Counted from the stretch's first letter, positions 20,778 to 31,856 are shown. The stretch is 64,000 nucleotides of DNA from Haematospirillum sp. H4485 (GCF_012102745.1 NZ_JAAVSY010000008.1:42408-106407), one strand, 5' to 3'. A program made the numbers and translations. The notes: generated by a model from the sequence alone, not told the origin.

Positions 20778-20946
20778 GCTTCGGATGCCTCAGACTGAAA
20801 ACGGATCGCATGCCTTGACGGTCCAGTTATTCAACACTGCTACACCCAGGGGCCTTCGTGGTCCCTTGTTATGATAAGTCGGAACAACCCGGCCACAGCG
20901 CATACAACGCTTGAGCCGAACTGACCCGGGAGAATAACGGGGAATC

Positions 20947-20964
20947 AAGGGGACCCTACCCCTT
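20947..20964 (-). terminator. Weak hairpin at the end of the glycerophosphodiesterase gene
   Basis: AAGGGG and CCCCTT form a six-bp stem with a six-base loop overlapping the stop codon. The downstream minus-strand sequence is only modestly T-rich. The 178-base spacer between here and 20777 otherwise shows nothing I can assign and should hold the flavoprotein promoter. Confidence 0.35.
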
Positions 20965-21723
20965 TACCCCAACCCCGGCACGCAAAAGCGCACCCGGATC
21001 ATCGCTGATGATGGCGGAGACACCGCTGCAAAGCAACTCTTGTGCACGAACCGGATCATTTACCGTCCAGATGGCAACCTCATACCCGACCTTGCGAACG
21101 GTTTGCACTGCCGCCATATCCAACCCCTCATACCCAAGATTGACAGACTTCAATCCAAGGTCACGGGCCAGCGCCAGCCAGTCATCCGGCAAACGGTCCG
21201 CAATCAACCCCAGAGGCCACCCCGGTGCAAGGTCAGATGCATATTCCAGGATCGTGCAGTCAAAGGAAGAAAGAAGAGGCAACAAACGATCGGAAGGCCA
21301 CATGGACTCCAGAACAGAAACAACAGCCCGGACCATGTCAGCCTCATAACCCGGGGAAGGCTTCAGCTCCAGGTTAAGACCCACTCCCAGCTCCAGAAGA
21401 AGATCAATGGTCTCTTCCAGAGTTGGAACAGACTCACCCCGAAAATCGGAGGAAAACCAAAGACCCGCATCCAAAGCAGAAAGATGATCAAGGTATGCCG
21501 AAGAAACCGGCCCGCAACCGTCTGTTGTCCGGTCCAGGGTATCGTCATGCAAGAGCACACAGCGCCCATCTGCCGTCAGCCTGACATCAAGCTCGACCAT
21601 ACCAGCCCCGTCAATCGCCGCACGGCGTATGGAGGCGAGGGTGTTTTCAGGGGCAAGGGCACAAGCCCCCCGATGCCCGACAACACGGGGGAAAGCATAT
21701 GCCGGAGAAGGTACAGGGGTCAT
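20956..21723 (-). CDS. Glycerophosphodiester phosphodiesterase
   Basis: A cytoplasmic GDPD-family enzyme of 255 residues that hydrolyses deacylated phospholipids to glycerol-3-phosphate and an alcohol. Catalytic elements are visible: VVGHRGACALAPENT (first histidine and glutamate), VELDVRLTADG (metal ligands) and LLHDDTLDRTTDG (second histidine). LNLELKPSPG supplies a further acidic residue, and the carboxy part has AIWTVNDP. There is no signal peptide, which suggests the UgpQ-like cytoplasmic type. The start is ATG 21723. It follows the pnp operon on the same strand, after the pnp terminator. Confidence 0.9.
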   Translation of the reverse strand: MTPVPSPAYAFPRVVGHRGACALAPENTLASIRRAAIDGAGMVELDVRLTADGRCVLLHDDTLDRTTDGCGPVSSAYLDHLSALDAGLWFSSDFRGESVPTLEETIDLLLELGVGLNLELKPSPGYEADMVRAVVSVLESMWPSDRLLPLLSSFDCTILEYASDLAPGWPLGLIADRLPDDWLALARDLGLKSVNLGYEGLDMAAVQTVRKVGYEVAIWTVNDPVRAQELLCSGVSAIISDDPGALLRAGVGVKG

Positions 21724-21757
21724 GGCTGTGACAAAAACTCCCTCCCCCGGATTAGAC

Positions 21758-21797
21758 TACAAACAGAGGGGTGGGAACGCAGCAGCCTTCCCACCCC
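21758..21797 (-). terminator. Intrinsic terminator of pnp
   Basis: On the minus strand a perfect 10-bp stem (21768-21777 with 21788-21797, GGGGTGGGAA and TTCCCACCCC) has a ten-base loop and is followed by CTCTGTTTGT. This lies 18 bases beyond the pnp stop and ends the long translation operon. Confidence 0.8.
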
Positions 21798-21814
21798 GTT
21801 ACACGGGAACCAAA

Positions 21815-23947
21815 TCAGCCCGACGTTTCTTCCGTCGCGCACACCTTGGCCTTGCCTGTTACTTGATCAACCTGCTTCATCGACAGCTTGATCTTGCCAC
21901 GGTCATCAAAGCCGATGCACTTCACCCAGACCGAATCACCCTGATTGACATGGTCAGACGGCTTGCTGCCGCGCTGATCCGACATCTCGGAGATATGAAC
22001 CAACCCGTCACGCTTGCCAAGGAAGTTAACAAACGCGCCAAAGTCCATCAGCTTGACCACCTTGCCCTGGTAAATCTCGCCAAGCTCGGGCTCTGCAACA
22101 ATACCACGGATCCAGTTGACAGCCTTCTGGGCTGCTTCGTTATCAACCGCTGCAATCTTGATGGTTCCGTCATCATCAATATCGATCTTGGTGCCTGTCT
22201 GCTCGGTAATCTCGCGGATAACCTTGCCACCAGACCCAATGACATCACGAATCTTGCCGGCATCAATTTTAAGGGTGGTGATACGCGGAGCGGTCGAGGA
22301 AACCTCACTCCGTGCCGTGCCAAGTGCCCTGGACATCTCGCCCAGGATATGCAGACGCCCTTCACGGGCCTGACGCAGGGCAATTTCCATAATATCCCGG
22401 GTAATGGACGTGATCTTGATGTCCATCTGCAAGGATGTCACACCCTGATCGGTCCCGGCAACCTTGAAGTCCATGTCACCCAAGTGATCTTCGTCACCAA
22501 GAATGTCGGACAGCACAGCAAAACGCTCGCCTTCCTTGATCAACCCCATGGCAATACCGGCAACCGGACGCTTCAGCGGAACACCGGCATCCATAAGGGC
22601 CAGGGACGAACCGCACACCGTGGCCATCGATGATGAACCGTTGGACTCGGTCACCTCTGACACAACGCGAATGGTATAAGGGAAGGCATCACGATCCGGC
22701 AGCATGGGATGAACCGCACGCCACGCCAGCTTGCCATGGCCGATTTCACGACGACCGGGCGACCCCATGCGACCTGCTTCCCCGACAGAGTAAGGGGGGA
22801 AGTTGTAGTGAAGCATGAAGTTTTCACGGTACTCACCACCCAGGGCATCAATGACCTGCTCGTCCTGCCCGGTGCCCAACGTGGCAACGACCAGAGCCTG
22901 GGTTTCACCGCGGGTAAACAGGGCCGATCCATGCGTGCGCGGCAGGATACCAACCATTGACTCAATCGCACGGACAGTACGGGTATCACGCCCGTCGATA
23001 CGCACACCGGTATTCAGGATATTGGAGCGGACAACATCAGCTTCCAGCACCTTGAACACTTCAGGGGCTACCTGAAGGGCTGCCTCGTTGGAGGAATCCA
23101 GGGCGGCGAACGCTTTCTCCTTCACAGCAGCAACCGCATCCTGGCGCGCAGCCTTGGCAGGAATGCGATAGGCCGTCTCCAGATCCTTGCGGAACGTTTC
23201 GAACAGGGCACTTACCGATGCCTTTTCCGGCGAGGATGGCGGCAGGTCGCGTGGCTCGCGGGCGCACTGTTCAGCCAAGTCAATTATGGCATCGATAACG
23301 GCCTGGCAGGCTTCATGACCGAAAGCAACAGCACCCAGCATGATATCTTCAGACAGTTCCTGAGCCTCGGACTCGACCATCAGCACCCCTTCAGAGGTAC
23401 CGGCCACCACCAGATCCAGAACGCTGTCCTTCTGGGCTGACACCGTCGGGTTCAGAACGTACTGGCCGTTTATGTAGCCCACGCGCGCCGCCCCGATTGG
23501 CCCAAGGAACGGCAGACCCGACAGGGTCAGCGCCGCCGAAGCACCGATCATGGACACGATATCCGGGTCGTTCTCCAGGTCATGGGACAGAACCGTTGCA
23601 ACAACCTGCGTCTCACACTTGTAATCGTCATGGAACAGAGGACGAATCGGACGGTCAATCAAGCGCGAGGTCAGTGTCTCCCGCTCGGACGGGCGCCCTT
23701 CACGCTTGAAGAAACCACCCGGGATCTTGCCGGCGGCAAAACTCTTTTCCTGATAGTTCACGGTCAGCGGGAAAAAGTCCTGGCCCGGCTTGGGTGCCTT
23801 GGCCCCAACAGCGGTACACAAAACAGAGGTTTCGCCATAGGTCACCAGAACAGCCCCGTCGGCCTGACGGGCAATACGACCGGTTTCCAGCACCAAGGGC
23901 CGTCCACCGAACTGGATTTCCTTGCGATACACCTTGAACATTGACAT
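21815..23947 (-). CDS. pnp: Polyribonucleotide nucleotidyltransferase (PNPase)
   Basis: PNPase degrades RNA 3' to 5' by phosphorolysis and is part of the degradosome. The 710-residue protein begins [20 protein letters not shown]. It has two RNase PH domains ([14 protein letters not shown] in the first, [20 protein letters not shown] and [13 protein letters not shown] in the second), then a KH domain with [12 protein letters not shown], then an S1 domain with [21 protein letters not shown] 23947 follows AAGGAAA; the longer reading runs into the rpsO-pnp spacer. Pnp levels in other bacteria are set by RNase III cutting of this leader and by self-control. Confidence 0.97.
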   Translation of the reverse strand: MSMFKVYRKEIQFGGRPLVLETGRIARQADGAVLVTYGETSVLCTAVGAKAPKPGQDFFPLTVNYQEKSFAAGKIPGGFFKREGRPSERETLTSRLIDRPIRPLFHDDYKCETQVVATVLSHDLENDPDIVSMIGASAALTLSGLPFLGPIGAARVGYINGQYVLNPTVSAQKDSVLDLVVAGTSEGVLMVESEAQELSEDIMLGAVAFGHEACQAVIDAIIDLAEQCAREPRDLPPSSPEKASVSALFETFRKDLETAYRIPAKAARQDAVAAVKEKAFAALDSSNEAALQVAPEVFKVLEADVVRSNILNTGVRIDGRDTRTVRAIESMVGILPRTHGSALFTRGETQALVVATLGTGQDEQVIDALGGEYRENFMLHYNFPPYSVGEAGRMGSPGRREIGHGKLAWRAVHPMLPDRDAFPYTIRVVSEVTESNGSSSMATVCGSSLALMDAGVPLKRPVAGIAMGLIKEGERFAVLSDILGDEDHLGDMDFKVAGTDQGVTSLQMDIKITSITRDIMEIALRQAREGRLHILGEMSRALGTARSEVSSTAPRITTLKIDAGKIRDVIGSGGKVIREITEQTGTKIDIDDDGTIKIAAVDNEAAQKAVNWIRGIVAEPELGEIYQGKVVKLMDFGAFVNFLGKRDGLVHISEMSDQRGSKPSDHVNQGDSVWVKCIGFDDRGKIKLSMKQVDQVTGKAKVCATEETSG

Positions 23948-24149
23948 GCGTTTGCTTTCCTTACGTCTGAAACCGGTGCCCCAATTTCGGCACGGAAGCC
24001 CCTTGCAAACCTTACTCTGCGCAAAAGGAGACCCCCGCAACCGCCCGGTTCCGGCCTTGTTCTCTTCAAATCATTGGGTGAATATAAGGCCAATTGCCCC
24101 GGCAATCATGCGAAAAACAGGGGTAAGGGCAAAATACTGCCTAGTTTCG

Positions 24150-24187
24150 GCCATAAATAAAGGGGGGTGCTGTATGCACCCCCCTTC
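24150..24187 (-). terminator. Strong intrinsic terminator between rpsO and pnp
   Basis: GGGGGGTGC (24162-24170) pairs with GCACCCCCC (24176-24184) around a five-base loop, and the minus-strand continuation is TTTATTTATGG. This is a near-ideal terminator 14 bases after the rpsO stop, so pnp probably also has its own promoter in 23948-24150 or depends on readthrough. Confidence 0.88.
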
Positions 24188-24197
24188 AAAACGTCGC

Positions 24198-24467
24198 TTA
24201 CTTGCGGATATCAAGGCGCTGAATCAAGCCCTCATAGCGCTTCTGGCTTTTCTTCTTGAGATAGTCCAGCAGGCTGCGGCGGCTGCTGACCAACATCAGG
24301 AGCCCACGGCGGGAGTGGTTGTCCTTCTTGTGGGTCTTGAAATGCTCGGTCAGATTACGGATCCGCTCGGTAAGAATGGCAACCTGAACCTCGGGGGAAC
24401 CGGTATCGCCTTCTTTTGTGGCAAAATCCTTGATCAATTCCTGTTTACGCACAGCGGTGATCGACAT
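24198..24467 (-). CDS. rpsO: Ribosomal protein uS15
   Basis: uS15 binds the central domain of 16S rRNA early in small-subunit assembly. The 89-residue protein is full length and shows [37 protein letters not shown] and [19 protein letters not shown], the RNA-contact blocks of the family. ATG 24467 has GGAG nine bases upstream; the TTG three bases earlier is ignored. It sits between truB and pnp, the standard order, and is followed by a terminator. Confidence 0.98.
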   Translation of the reverse strand: MSITAVRKQELIKDFATKEGDTGSPEVQVAILTERIRNLTEHFKTHKKDNHSRRGLLMLVSSRRSLLDYLKKKSQKRYEGLIQRLDIRK

Positions 24468-24484
24468 CAAATGACTCCATTCTG

Positions 24485-25420
24485 TCAGAGATTCATGACA
24501 CGGACCGGACGAATCACTCCATCCTCAATCCGTACGATTGCCACCGGGCGGTCTTCCTGCATGGCATAGGCCACACTCGCAGAGGCATGAATACCGTCCG
24601 GACCATCCCCCGTACGGGCTAGCACCGGCAAAAGATCCACCGGAAGCCCGGACGACAGGCGGCGAGCTTCTCCTTCTGTCAAGGCCAGCACCGGGATGTC
24701 GTCCAGCGCGGTCGTAACAGAAAGCAGGAAACCCGCAGGGCCAAGACTATGCCCGAGCTCATCCAACTTATCCAGAGAAATCGCGTTGCTCTCGGAGAAA
24801 GGGCCGCACTGACAGCGCCTAAGCATGGAGACATGACCAACAGACCCAACGGATCGGGCCAGATCCCGGGCCAAGGAACGAACATAGACGCCTTTTCCGG
24901 TTTCAACGCGGAATGTTGCCGAATCAGCCCCATCCCAACTCTCCAGCACAAATGAATCCACGCGAACGGATCGCGCCTTCAGCTCTACATCCACACCACC
25001 CCGGGCAAGGTCATAGGCCCGGCGCCCGTCAAGCCGGATCGCGGAAAAACAAGGGGGAACCTGTTCGATAGTACCAACAAAAGCAGGCAAGGCCGCCTCC
25101 AGCTCGGCACGGGAGGGACGATAGGCAGATGTTGCTGTCACCTCTCCTTCCCGGTCGTCCGTAGAACGCTCTTCTCCGAAATGAACGGTAAAGCGATAAA
25201 CCTTGCGGCCATCCATAACGTAGGGAACCGTCTTGGTAGCTTCCCCCAGGGCAACAGGCAAAATACCGGATGCCAATGGATCCAGTGTCCCGCCATGACC
25301 GGCTTTCTGCGCCCCGAAAGCACGGCGCACACGCGCAACAACAGCCGTCGAGGTTATCCCCTCCGGCTTGTCAACAGCTACCCAGCCATGAACCGGAATA
25401 CCACGCCGTGTCCGCCCCAT
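24485..25420 (-). CDS. truB: tRNA pseudouridine-55 synthase
   Basis: TruB converts U55 of tRNAs to pseudouridine. The 311-residue protein carries the catalytic aspartate in [20 protein letters not shown] near residue 46, preceded by [13 protein letters not shown]. The [15 protein letters not shown] and [18 protein letters not shown] blocks follow, then [14 protein letters not shown] 25420 directly abuts the rbfA stop (TGAATG), so the genes are probably coupled. The last 60 residues form a poorly conserved PUA-like end. Confidence 0.96.
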   Translation of the reverse strand: MGRTRRGIPVHGWVAVDKPEGITSTAVVARVRRAFGAQKAGHGGTLDPLASGILPVALGEATKTVPYVMDGRKVYRFTVHFGEERSTDDREGEVTATSAYRPSRAELEAALPAFVGTIEQVPPCFSAIRLDGRRAYDLARGGVDVELKARSVRVDSFVLESWDGADSATFRVETGKGVYVRSLARDLARSVGSVGHVSMLRRCQCGPFSESNAISLDKLDELGHSLGPAGFLLSVTTALDDIPVLALTEGEARRLSSGLPVDLLPVLARTGDGPDGIHASASVAYAMQEDRPVAIVRIEDGVIRPVRVMNL

Positions 25421-25849
25421 TCAGGATTCCTCACCTTGGTCCTCATCATCGGCATGACGCATGGATTCTGTATCCCGGACAACATCCGGGCGCTTCAACA
25501 GATTGGCAATATAGGCATATTCATCAAAACTGGTGTCGATCTCGAACGACAGGCGCGGAACGTACCTCATCTCCACACGACGGGCGATCTCATGACGCAA
25601 GAAGGGTTGAACCCGAATCAAGGCCGCCCGTAGCGCCTGCGCATCCCCTATACCGCCAAGCGGCGTGAAAAACGCTGTTGCATTGCGCAAATCAGGGCTG
25701 CACCGGACCTCAGTAATCGTGATCGCGGTCGATGCCAGCAAGGGATCACGCAGCTCCCCACGCTCGAAAACATGGGCAAGAGCATGACGAATTTCCTCGT
25801 TGATGCGACGCTGCCTTTGCGTTGGGGCCTGGCCGCGCACTTTGCTCAT
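25421..25849 (-). CDS. rbfA: Ribosome-binding factor A
   Basis: RbfA is a KH-fold assembly factor for the 30S subunit, needed for 16S rRNA 5'-end maturation and cold growth. The 142-residue protein shows RQRRINEEIRHALAHVFERG, ITITEVRCSPDLRNATAFF and the RRVEMRYVPRLSFEIDTS end. ATG 25849 has GAGG six bases upstream. It follows infB after 117 bases that contain an inverted repeat, and it touches truB. Confidence 0.96.
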   Translation of the reverse strand: MSKVRGQAPTQRQRRINEEIRHALAHVFERGELRDPLLASTAITITEVRCSPDLRNATAFFTPLGGIGDAQALRAALIRVQPFLRHEIARRVEMRYVPRLSFEIDTSFDEYAYIANLLKRPDVVRDTESMRHADDEDQGEES

Positions 25850-25886
25850 GAGAACCTCGAAGCAGAAATAAAAACACTTCCCTGCA

Positions 25887-25929
25887 CGCCAACAGTACGT
25901 TCTCCCTTGCCGGAAATATACTGTTGGCG
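25887..25929 (-). repeat. 11-bp inverted repeat between infB and rbfA
   Basis: CGCCAACAGTA (25887-25897) is perfectly complementary to TACTGTTGGCG (25919-25929), with a 21-base loop. In the operon mRNA this would fold into a hairpin in the only long untranslated gap between infB and rbfA. No T-run follows on the minus strand, so it does not look like an intrinsic terminator. A processing site or stability element is possible. Confidence 0.75.
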
Positions 25930-25966
25930 CCTGCAGAAGAAATCAGGAACAGGGCGTGAACCGCTC

Positions 25967-28780
25967 TCAGAGCTGGGCCGCAACCTCTTCCATTTCAAAG
26001 CACTCTATGACATCGCCCACCTGGATGTTGTCATAGTTTGCCAGGGACATACCACAATCAAAGCCAGACTTGACCTCGCGGGCATCATCCTTGAAGCGCT
26101 TGAGCTGGGACAGGTTTCCTTCGTGGATAACCACGTTGTCCCGCAGCAAACGAACCTTGCAACCACGCTTGATGACGCCTTCGGTCACCATACAGCCCGC
26201 AACCTTACCAACCTTGGTGATATTGAACACCTCACGGATCTCGGCGTAGCCAATGAACTTCTCGCGATAGGTCGGTGACAGCATACCGGTCAGGGCCTGT
26301 CTCACGTCCTCTGCCACATCGTAGATGATAGAGTAGTAGCGGATGTCAACAGCATCACGCCGGGCCAGCTCGCGGGCCTGTGGATTGGCACGCACGTTGA
26401 AGCCAACGACAAGTGCACCGGACGCACGCGCCAAGGTAATGTCAGACTCATTGATGGCACCAACCGCAGCATGCAGAACCTTGACCTTGACAGCTTCGGT
26501 TCCCAGCTTCTCCAGAGTACCGATCAAGGCTTCGACAGAACCCTGAACGTCACCTTTGATAACAACCGGGAGTTCCTTTGCCTCACCAGCCTGGATACGG
26601 GCAAACATTTGCTCCATGGTTCCACGGGCAGATTTTACGGCCTGTGCCTCACGTTCCTTGCGCTGACGATAGGCCGCGATATCACGCGCCTTTGTCTCAT
26701 CTCCCGTCACAACAAAGTCGTCACCGGCAGAAGGAATACCATCCAGCCCCAGAATTTCGACCGGAACAGCGGGCCCCGCTTCTTCAATGCGGTTCCCTTT
26801 GTCATCGATCATGGCACGGACACGCCCGGACTCTTTCCCGGCAACGAACACATCGCCAACCCGCAGGGTACCGCGACGGATCAGAACCGTAGCAACAGAG
26901 CCACGCCCACGCTCCATCTTGGCTTCAACAATGGTTCCTTCCGCCATACGATCAGGGTTGGCTTTCAGATCCAGCATTTCGGCTTGCAAGAGAATAGCTT
27001 CTTCAAGCTTCTCCAGGTTCAGGCGCTGCTTGGCCGACACCTCGACGGTCTGGATGTCCCCACCCATTTCCTCCACCACAACCTCGTGCTGAAGGAGTTC
27101 TGTCCGTACACGACCCGGGTTGGCACCCGGCTTGTCCATCTTGTTGATGGCAACAACGATCGGCACCTCTGCCGCACGGGCATGGCGAATGGCCTCAATT
27201 GTCTGGGGCATAATGCCATCATCAGCCGCAACAACCAGAACAACGATATCCGTCACCTTGGCGCCACGGGCACGCATGGCCGTAAAGGCTTCATGGCCCG
27301 GTGTATCAATAAAGGTAATCTTGCGCCCGTTGGACATGCTGACCTGATAGGCCCCGATGTGCTGTGTAATACCACCGGCTTCACCGGAAACAACGTTGGT
27401 TTCACGCAGGGCATCCAGCAAGGATGTCTTGCCGTGGTCAACGTGACCCATCACGGTAACAACCGGAGCCCGAGGTGCCATGGCTTCATCGGAATCAGGA
27501 CCGGCTTCCAGTCCAATTTCAATATCAGCTTCGGAAACACGCTTGACCGTGTGACCAAATTCCTCGGTGACCAGCTGTGCCGTATCGGCATCGATGGTCT
27601 GGTTGATGGTCGCCATGACCCCCAGCTTCATCAGAACCTTGATCAGGGCACCGGAGCGCTCTGCCATACGGTTGGAAAGCTCCTGGACTGTAATAACGTC
27701 CGGGATGATAACCTCGCGCACGATCTTTTCAGGAGCCTTCTGCTGTGCCTGGGCCTTGCGCTTTTCTTTTTGGGCCGCACGCCGCATAGCCGCAACAGAA
27801 CGCCCGCGGGAAGAGCCTTCCTCGTCACCGGACAGAACAGCAACAACACTCAGCTTGCCGCGCCTCTTGTCCATTCCAGGAGCACCAGGAGCAACAGCAG
27901 CCCGCTTTGAAGCAACCTTCCCGGTAGCTCCACGGTTACGCCCACTGTCATCCCCCTCGTCATCACGCTCACGGGGCGCATGACGGACAACAGAGCGGTC
28001 ATCGCGTGACGGCGGCCGACCGACCAAGTCATCCGGAGCAGCGGCGGGACGCACCACCCCAAGAGCGGGCTGGGCAGATGCAGGACGCGGCCCATGGGAA
28101 ACACCCTGTGCCGGACGGGCAGATCCCGACCCCGAAGGAGCGCCACGCCCGCCGGGCCCACGAGCAGGAGCCGACCTCTGGGCGTCACGACTCTGGACAG
28201 AACGCGGCGTCCAGCCTGGTCCCTGGTTCGGAGAAGGACGTGGACCGGTCCAGCTTCCGGACTGGCCACCCGCACGGGCTGTTGGCGCAGGCGCTACAAC
28301 ATCCCGCACCGGAGACGGTGACAAAGGCGCAGGCTCCACGTTTGCAACAACAGCCGAGACCGCTGGCTCAGGAACAGGCTCGGGCTCTACCGGAACATGG
28401 TTTGCACTTTCCGCACGCAGGCGGGCCTCTTCTTCAGCAGCCTTGACCCGGGCAATATCTGCCAAGCGACGATTTTCCTCATCCACCTTGCGCTGCTCTT
28501 CAGCCCGAATCAGGGCCTGAAGGCGCTGCTGACGTTCATCCTCTGTCAGATGGGCACCACCCAGAGATCCCCGTCCATCACCGGAGCCAGATCTGCGGGC
28601 ATCCGGGCGCGTACCGGCTGCGGGACCAAAACTGCGCTTCTTCTTGTGTTCCACCGCCACAGATTTGGATCGACCATGGGAGAAGCTCTGGCGAACCTGT
28701 CCGGATTCAGCGCTCTTTTTCAGTTCCAGCTTCCCACGCGGTGAAACGCTAAGGGGCTTTTTTTCATTTTCGTTCGACAT
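25967..28780 (-). CDS. infB: Translation initiation factor IF-2
   Basis: IF-2 is the GTPase that places initiator tRNA on the 30S subunit and promotes subunit joining. The 937-residue protein has an amino-terminal region rich in charged residues and proline (about residues 1-320), a conserved IF2-N-like helix pair ([25 protein letters not shown]), then the G domain from about residue 440. The G motifs are [24 protein letters not shown] and [10 protein letters not shown]. The carboxy domains end in [20 protein letters not shown] and [19 protein letters not shown]. It starts at ATG 28780, 21 bases after ylxR. Confidence 0.97.
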   Translation of the reverse strand: MSNENEKKPLSVSPRGKLELKKSAESGQVRQSFSHGRSKSVAVEHKKKRSFGPAAGTRPDARRSGSGDGRGSLGGAHLTEDERQQRLQALIRAEEQRKVDEENRRLADIARVKAAEEEARLRAESANHVPVEPEPVPEPAVSAVVANVEPAPLSPSPVRDVVAPAPTARAGGQSGSWTGPRPSPNQGPGWTPRSVQSRDAQRSAPARGPGGRGAPSGSGSARPAQGVSHGPRPASAQPALGVVRPAAAPDDLVGRPPSRDDRSVVRHAPRERDDEGDDSGRNRGATGKVASKRAAVAPGAPGMDKRRGKLSVVAVLSGDEEGSSRGRSVAAMRRAAQKEKRKAQAQQKAPEKIVREVIIPDVITVQELSNRMAERSGALIKVLMKLGVMATINQTIDADTAQLVTEEFGHTVKRVSEADIEIGLEAGPDSDEAMAPRAPVVTVMGHVDHGKTSLLDALRETNVVSGEAGGITQHIGAYQVSMSNGRKITFIDTPGHEAFTAMRARGAKVTDIVVLVVAADDGIMPQTIEAIRHARAAEVPIVVAINKMDKPGANPGRVRTELLQHEVVVEEMGGDIQTVEVSAKQRLNLEKLEEAILLQAEMLDLKANPDRMAEGTIVEAKMERGRGSVATVLIRRGTLRVGDVFVAGKESGRVRAMIDDKGNRIEEAGPAVPVEILGLDGIPSAGDDFVVTGDETKARDIAAYRQRKEREAQAVKSARGTMEQMFARIQAGEAKELPVVIKGDVQGSVEALIGTLEKLGTEAVKVKVLHAAVGAINESDITLARASGALVVGFNVRANPQARELARRDAVDIRYYSIIYDVAEDVRQALTGMLSPTYREKFIGYAEIREVFNITKVGKVAGCMVTEGVIKRGCKVRLLRDNVVIHEGNLSQLKRFKDDAREVKSGFDCGMSLANYDNIQVGDVIECFEMEEVAAQL

Positions 28781-28801
28781 GCGTACCGGTTGTCCTGGCG
28801 T

Positions 28802-29602
28802 CTATTCCGTATTCCCCGGCGCCACTCCTGGCTCCGGCTCGGGCACAGTCGCCGCTGTCGGCGACCGCAAATGTTCATCCACTGCTTCCAGCGGCCGTGT
28901 GACCTTCCCGCAACAGGCCGCGAGCCGGTCAAGTTCCCTGACAAGCCGGTCAACCAGCATACGCTGCTCCGGCTTTCCGCAGGCGACAGCAACATGCACC
29001 ACGTGCTCCCGCCCCAGAACAGAGGCCATATCAGGCCCCGTCAAAATATCAACCACACGCGCAACACCGCTGGTGTGGTGCATCAGCGCCTCCAGCTTGC
29101 GGCGCCCGTCAGCTGCTCCTTCTGTCGCCTCCAGCAACAGGGCAACCTGACCGGAGCGGACAAGGGCCTGTACCTTGTCAAACCCGGCAACAACCAGACC
29201 AGCACGACGGGCAAAACCCAGAAGTGCCAAGCAACGCTTTCTGACAAGCCCGGCAATCCTGTCAGGAAGATCGCGGGGAATATCAATCTGGCGGCGTGCA
29301 GCACGCAAAAAAACTTTTTTCTGCATTGCCGTTTCTAACACATCCCGCCGTGCACTCAACCAGAATCCCCGTCCGGGCAAACACGCCTCGAGATCGGGAA
29401 CCAGAATACCATCGGGACTAATGACAAAACGCAACAGATCATCCCGCGAACAACTGGTACCCGTCACCAGACAACAACGCTGCGGACTGGAAGACATCAC
29501 AGGCTTGGCACGATCACCGGCAGAACCCGGTGATGCCCCTTTCCGGTGGGGGCGCCGCCCTGAAGAGGACGGCGCAACCGATATGCCGGAACGAAAAGCC
29601 AC
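28802..29602 (-). CDS. YlxR RNA-binding protein fused to an L7Ae-like domain
   Basis: A 266-residue protein in the nusA-infB gap. The amino half is YlxR/DUF448, with QRCCLVTGTSCSRDDLLRFV and the LPGRGFWLSARRDV loop. The carboxy half resembles the L7Ae/L30e RNA-binding fold (LVRKRCLALLGFARRAGLVVAGFDKVQALV, then VALLLEATEGAADG). Both folds suggest an RNA-binding helper of transcription or ribosome work. The fused form is usual in alphaproteobacteria. GTG 29602 follows GGGAGAG. The first 35 residues and the last 30 are low-complexity. Confidence 0.87.
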   Translation of the reverse strand: MAFRSGISVAPSSSGRRPHRKGASPGSAGDRAKPVMSSSPQRCCLVTGTSCSRDDLLRFVISPDGILVPDLEACLPGRGFWLSARRDVLETAMQKKVFLRAARRQIDIPRDLPDRIAGLVRKRCLALLGFARRAGLVVAGFDKVQALVRSGQVALLLEATEGAADGRRKLEALMHHTSGVARVVDILTGPDMASVLGREHVVHVAVACGKPEQRMLVDRLVRELDRLAACCGKVTRPLEAVDEHLRSPTAATVPEPEPGVAPGNTE

Positions 29603-29616
29603 CCTGGCGCTCTCCC

Positions 29617-31158
29617 TTATGCCTCATCCCCGGCAGCGCCAAAGGGATCTTCATCACCAAACCAACCCGCTTGGACGCGCGCTTCCATGATCATACGATT
29701 GGCATCACCCTCGGAAACGGAACCAGCAGAGAACTCAACCAACTCGTCCGACGCCAGATCAGCAAGATCATCGATGGTCTTCACATCATTACGACCCAAA
29801 CAGACCAACAGCGCAGGCGTCATACCCGAGAACGCAGCCAGTTCATCGGAAACGCCCAAGGCACGACGCTCATCCTCCGCAGCCCGGTCACGCTCTTCCA
29901 GGAACTCGCGGGCACGCTGCTGCAACTCTGCCGCAACATCGGCATCAAGACCTTCGATCGAGGCGATTTCTTCCAGATCGACCCAAGCGACTTCCTCCAC
30001 AGAGCCGAAACCTTCGGTCACCAGCAAGTGAGCCAAGACGTCATCGACATCCAAAGCTTCCATGAAGGCACCGGACACACGACGGAACTCTTCCTGGCGA
30101 CGCTCGGATTCCGCTTCTTCCGTCAGAATATCAATGTCCCAACCGGACAACTGGGAAGCAAGCCGGACATTCTGGCCACGACGCCCGATGGCAAGCGACA
30201 GCTGCTCATCAGGCACTACCACCTCCATGCGCCCGCTGTCCTCGTCGATCACGACCTTGGCAACCTCGGCCGGGGCAAGGGCATTGACAACAAAGGTGGC
30301 CGGATCAACAGACCACGGAATGATATCGATCTTTTCGCCCTGAAGCTCTGCCACAACGGCCTGAACACGGGACCCACGCATACCAACGCACGCACCAACC
30401 GGATCAATACCCGAGTCCCTAGAGACCACGGCAATCTTGGCCCGGGACCCGGGATCACGGGCAACAGCCTTGATTTCTATGACGCCGTCATAAATTTCGG
30501 GAACTTCCTGCGAAAACAGCTGGGCCATAAAGCCAGCATCGGTACGGGACAGGAAGATCTGCGGCCCCCTTTGCTCCCGGCGGACATCCTTGACAAAGGC
30601 GCGTACGCGGTCACCGTTCTTGAAGTGCTCGCGCGGGATCAATTCATCACGACGCAACAAAGCCTCGGCACGACCCAGATCCACAACAACGTTGCCAAAC
30701 TCAACACGCTTCACAAGGCCGTTGACTACATCGCCAACGCGATCCTTGTACTCGCTGTACTGACGGTCGCGCTCGGCATCGCGCACTTTCTGGACAATAA
30801 CCTGTTTGGCGGTCTGGGCAGCGATACGCCCGAAATCAATCGGCGGCAGAGGATCAACGATAAAGTCACCAACAACAGCACCCGGCTTGCGGCGCTGCGC
30901 CTGTGAAACCGTGACCTGCGTGTTTTCGTCTTCGACGTCCTCGACAACCTCAAGATAACGGGCCAGCTTGATCTCACCATTACGACGGTCAATACGGGCG
31001 CGAATATCATGCTCGTGACCATACTTGGAGCGTCCGGCCTTCTGGATGGCCTGCTCCATAGCAATGAACACCTCTTCGCGATCAATGCTCTTGTCGCGGG
31101 CGACGCTGTCGGCGACCATGATCAGCTCCGGTCGCGCCATGCCAACAGTACGTTCCAT
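29617..31158 (-). CDS. nusA: Transcription termination/antitermination factor NusA
   Basis: NusA binds RNA polymerase and nascent RNA, shaping pausing, termination and antitermination. The protein is 513 residues. It has the amino-terminal polymerase-binding domain ([24 protein letters not shown]), an S1 domain with [19 protein letters not shown], two KH domains ([21 protein letters not shown], and [19 protein letters not shown]), and two carboxy-terminal helix-hairpin-helix repeats. ATG 31158 is chosen; MARPELIM at 31140 is an equally acceptable start by family comparison. It follows rimP by 91 bases and precedes ylxR by 14. Confidence 0.96.
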   Translation of the reverse strand: MERTVGMARPELIMVADSVARDKSIDREEVFIAMEQAIQKAGRSKYGHEHDIRARIDRRNGEIKLARYLEVVEDVEDENTQVTVSQAQRRKPGAVVGDFIVDPLPPIDFGRIAAQTAKQVIVQKVRDAERDRQYSEYKDRVGDVVNGLVKRVEFGNVVVDLGRAEALLRRDELIPREHFKNGDRVRAFVKDVRREQRGPQIFLSRTDAGFMAQLFSQEVPEIYDGVIEIKAVARDPGSRAKIAVVSRDSGIDPVGACVGMRGSRVQAVVAELQGEKIDIIPWSVDPATFVVNALAPAEVAKVVIDEDSGRMEVVVPDEQLSLAIGRRGQNVRLASQLSGWDIDILTEEAESERRQEEFRRVSGAFMEALDVDDVLAHLLVTEGFGSVEEVAWVDLEEIASIEGLDADVAAELQQRAREFLEERDRAAEDERRALGVSDELAAFSGMTPALLVCLGRNDVKTIDDLADLASDELVEFSAGSVSEGDANRMIMEARVQAGWFGDEDPFGAAGDEA

Positions 31159-31249
31159 CTTTTCCAAGCCCTCGAGTTACTGTCTTCGCGGTATTACATC
31201 AGGTGCAGACCAAATCCGGCGAACCGACACGCCGCACGCTGTTCCTTAC

Positions 31250-31747
31250 TCAGTGCTCCGCCTCCTGGCGGGTCACAAATTCTATCAACTCATCAGTCAG
31301 GACAAGCTTGGCCTTCCAGACCGCATCCAGCGGCACCAACCAAGCCCCCTCGTCACCTTGTATCCGAATATTCTCATCAGGATCCAAGCCAAGAAGGCGA
31401 CCGGAAAAGCGCTTGCGCCCGTCCAGAAGCTGACGCGTCTCCAGCTTGATGTCAAAGCCGGCCCAGACCTCATAATCCTTGGCACGGGTCAAGGGACGGT
31501 CAATGCCCGGCGAGCTGACCTCAAGGTTATAGGCCCCGGCCACAGGATCTTCCACGTCCAGGACGGCGGACAGGGCGCGGCTGATATCCGCACAGTCTTC
31601 CACCGTCATGGGAACCGAATCCCGGCGCTCTGCCATAACCTGCACTGTCTGGCGCCGCGTTCCCTGTATAAGAACCCGCACCAGTTCATATCCCATATTG
31701 TCAAGGGTTGGCCCTACAATACCAACCAGTCGCTCGGCAAGATCCAT
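31250..31747 (-). CDS. rimP: Ribosome maturation factor RimP
   Basis: RimP assists 30S subunit maturation. The 165-residue form begins MDLAERLVGIVGPTLDNMGYELV, then shows VEDCADISRALSAVLDVEDPVAGAYNLEVSSPGIDRPL, of which LEVSSPGIDRPL is the family signature. The carboxy part is the Sm-like domain. A longer reading from GTG 31789 would add 14 residues; neither start has a strong ribosome site. It is the first gene of the eight-gene operon that runs to pnp. Confidence 0.94.
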   Translation of the reverse strand: MDLAERLVGIVGPTLDNMGYELVRVLIQGTRRQTVQVMAERRDSVPMTVEDCADISRALSAVLDVEDPVAGAYNLEVSSPGIDRPLTRAKDYEVWAGFDIKLETRQLLDGRKRFSGRLLGLDPDENIRIQGDEGAWLVPLDAVWKAKLVLTDELIEFVTRQEAEH

Positions 31748-31797
31748 ACCGGTACCCAAACACCCCAAGAAAACATCAAGACCGGACACGCCCAGAG

Positions 31798-31810
31798 CAG
31801 TTTAACTGCC
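31798..31810. repeat. Short palindrome upstream of rimP
   Basis: GCAGTTTAACTGC is a perfect six-bp palindrome with one central base, located in the probable promoter region of the rimP operon. It could be an operator, but no known motif is matched. Confidence 0.35.
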
Positions 31811-31828
31811 CGGGAATCCTTGATCCAC

Positions 31829-31856
31829 ATAACAAAAAAGTGGGCCAGTGGCCCAC
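31829..31856 (-). terminator. Intrinsic terminator of the SH3-domain gene
   Basis: On the minus strand GTGGGCC-ACT-GGCCCAC (31840-31856) is followed by TTTTTTGTTATG. A seven-bp GC-rich stem with a tight loop and T-run is a textbook intrinsic terminator. It separates the SH3 gene from the rimP operon. Confidence 0.9.

Noticed and set aside
26471..27910. 479-codon open frame on the plus strand
   Set aside because: Antisense to infB, whose G-domain motifs are certain. High GC leaves long open shadows.
29530..30906. 458-codon open frame on the plus strand
   Set aside because: Antisense to nusA with no domain signal.
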